Shown here piece after piece: positions 11,272 through 12,655 of a stretch of 12,655 bases of DNA. The notes under the pieces were generated by a model, which saw only the letters and a program-made list of their open reading frames with translations, searched no databases and was not told the origin of the DNA. The stretch is from assembly GCA_902783345.1 (NCBI GenBank), contig CACZQI010000044.1:1-12655 (forward strand), written 5' to 3'. Positions within the stretch are counted from its first letter, which is position 1. Every line of letters starts with the position of its first letter. The position numbers and the translations under genes were made by a program. This stretch comes from an uncultured Erysipelotrichaceae bacterium (GTDB lineage Bacteria; Bacillota_I; Bacilli_A; RF39; UBA660).

Positions 11272-12655
11272 ATGGAATTTAAAGAATTAGACAAAAGAGA
11301 TGTTTTTGAAGTAGAACAAGATATTTTAAAAACATGGAAAGATGAGAATATTTTAGAAGAAAGTACCCGTGGAAAAGAAAACTATGTCTTTTATGATGGA
11401 CCAGCAACTGCTAATGGTAATCCTGGACTACATCATATGGTGGCTAAATTTTTAAAAGACTCATTTACTAAATATAAGGCTATGCAAGGATACCGTGTAG
11501 TTCGTAAAGTAGGTTGGGATACTCATGGGCTTCCAGTTGAAGTACAAGTTGAAAAAGAACTTGGTTTTACTGGTAAAGGTGATATTGAAAAATATGGTAT
11601 TAAAGAATTTAACCAAAAATGTCGTGAATCAGTATGGAAAAATGTTGATGCTTTTAACAGATTAACTGATGAAATGGGTCAATTTATTGATTTAGAAAAT
11701 GCGTATATTACATATGATAATGATTATATTGAAACAGAATGGTGGATTTTAAAGAAATTCTTTGATGAAGGGTTATTTTATAAAGGGGTTAAAATCGTAC
11801 CTTGGTGTCCTAGATGTGGAACTGGTCTTGCTTCACATGAAGTTGCTCAAGGATATGAAACGGTAACTGCTAATACTGTAACTGTTCCATTTAAGAAAAA
11901 GGATAGTGACGAGTATTTCTTAGTATGGACAACAACTCCATGGACTTTAATTGCTAATGTTGGTTTATGTGTTAATCCAAATGAAGACTATGTAACTGTT
12001 GAATCTAAAGGTTATAAGTTTATTTTAGCGGAAAAACTAGTATCAAGTGTACTTGGTGATGATGTAAAAGTATTAAATAAATGCAAAGGTAAAGATTTAG
12101 AATACACCGAGTATGAACAATTACTTCCATTTTTAGATGTTGATAAAACTCAAAAATCATTTATTGTGATGTGTGATGAATATGTAACAACTGAAGATGG
12201 TACTGGAGTTGTTCATATTGCACCTGCTTATGGTGAAGATGATGCTAAAGTTGGTAAAAAATATAATTTAGCATATCTTAATCCGGTAGGAGAAGATGGA
12301 TGTTATACTGATGGACCATGGAAAGGTGAATTAATCTTTGATGCTGATGAAAAGGTAATTGATTGGCTTAAAGAAAATGACAAATTATTTAAAAAACAAA
12401 AAATCGAGCATGATTATCCACATTGTTGGAGATGTCATTCACCACTTGTTTATTATTCTAGACCATCATATTATTTAGAAGTTACTAAAATTAAAGATAA
12501 AATTATTGAAGAAAATAAAAAAGTTAATTGGTATCCATCATATGTTGGAGAAAAAAGATTTGGTAACTGGCTAGAAAATATGAATGACTGGGCAATAAGT
12601 CGTAGCCGTTATTGGGGAACACCACTTCCTTACTGGACTCGTGAATGTGGTCATG
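11272..12655 (+). CDS. ileS: Isoleucyl-tRNA synthetase, type 2 (N-terminal 461 residues, cut by window end)
   Basis: The start ATG lies 7 nt after GGAGG (11260-11264). The enzyme charges tRNA-Ile and edits Val-tRNA-Ile. Visible blocks: Asp42-Gly-Pro-Ala-Thr-Ala-Asn-Gly, the class I signature position Gly52-Leu53-His54-His55, Gly81-Trp-Asp-Thr-His-Gly-Leu-Pro-Val-Glu90, Cys179-x-x-Cys182, the editing-domain peptide Trp219-Thr-Thr-Thr-Pro-Trp-Thr-Leu226, a Gly-Thr-Gly-Val-Val-His-Ile-Ala-Pro block with the editing Asp region, and Ser443-Arg-Ser-Arg-Tyr-Trp-Gly-Thr-Pro. The last block is the eukaryote-like (IleS2) form; the common bacterial type reads SRQRxWGxP. The class I motif is not HxGH but GxHH, with first and third residues exchanged. 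The KMSKS loop and anticodon domain lie beyond the window. Confidence 0.97.
   Translation, partial: MEFKELDKRDVFEVEQDILKTWKDENILEESTRGKENYVFYDGPATANGNPGLHHMVAKFLKDSFTKYKAMQGYRVVRKVGWDTHGLPVEVQVEKELGFTGKGDIEKYGIKEFNQKCRESVWKNVDAFNRLTDEMGQFIDLENAYITYDNDYIETEWWILKKFFDEGLFYKGVKIVPWCPRCGTGLASHEVAQGYETVTANTVTVPFKKKDSDEYFLVWTTTPWTLIANVGLCVNPNEDYVTVESKGYKFILAEKLVSSVLGDDVKVLNKCKGKDLEYTEYEQLLPFLDVDKTQKSFIVMCDEYVTTEDGTGVVHIAPAYGEDDAKVGKKYNLAYLNPVGEDGCYTDGPWKGELIFDADEKVIDWLKENDKLFKKQKIEHDYPHCWRCHSPLVYYSRPSYYLEVTKIKDKIIEENKKVNWYPSYVGEKRFGNWLENMNDWAISRSRYWGTPLPYWTRECGH

Noticed and set aside
11434..11439. Reading the ileS motif as a broken or inactive synthetase
   Set aside because: All other catalytic and editing blocks are intact and a T-box leader precedes the gene; the GxHH form is known in active IleS2 enzymes.
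1..12655. Mycoplasma genetic code (TGA as Trp)
   Set aside because: TGA ends gerAA inside an ATGA overlap and ends the 7250-7591 gene just before a terminator; tryptophans in the conserved motifs I read (for example in IleS) are TGG.

Overview
The window comes from a very AT-rich, low-GC Gram-positive bacterium (Bacillota), most likely an uncultured gut lineage near Bacilli or Erysipelotrichia. Three things point there: an infC-rpmI-rplT operon behind an L20-type attenuator leader, a T-box leader before ileS, and a complete gerA-type spore germinant receptor operon. TGA is a real stop (end of gerAA, end of the 7250-7591 gene) and tryptophan is read from TGG, so this is the standard bacterial code and not the Mollicutes code, despite the base composition. 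The gerA operon implies a spore former, or a recent descendant of one.

Layout. 2-121: C-terminal tail of an unidentified + strand gene. 219-3629 (- strand): gerAA, gerAC and gerAB in the order A-C-B, with overlapping ends and a terminator hairpin built over the last gerAB codons. 3695-4132 (+): an orphan 145-aa protein. 4173-5665 (+): promoter, attenuator leader, infC (probable ATA start), rpmI, rplT with an added C-terminal domain, terminator. 5673-6061 (-): a HIT-family protein converging on rplT. 6092-7170 (+): a membrane-anchored five-bladed beta-propeller protein resembling glycoside hydrolases. 7208-7621: an island of foreign-looking composition with a perfect 13-bp palindrome, a G6 run and a stand-alone C-type-lectin-like domain of the kind found at the ends of variable surface proteins. 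7664-10047 (+): an SDR oxidoreductase, a PLP-dependent methionine-gamma-lyase-family protein and a small membrane export-type protein, packed as an operon. 10114-11001 (+): an orphan 295-aa protein. 11002-12655 (+): consensus promoter, isoleucine T-box, and ileS cut by the window end.

The translation genes form two self-regulated units. IF3/L35/L20 are probably controlled by L20 binding to the leader and by discrimination against a non-canonical infC start. IleS is controlled by uncharged tRNA-Ile. The most notable points are: a eukaryote-like IleS whose HIGH motif is rearranged to GLHH, an arrangement linked to extreme mupirocin resistance; an L20 carrying a Rho-N/SAP-like tail; and the orphan variable-domain island at 7208-7621, which could be a donor cassette or remnant of a surface-diversity system. 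I see no CRISPR array, tRNA, rRNA, transposase or reverse transcriptase in the window.
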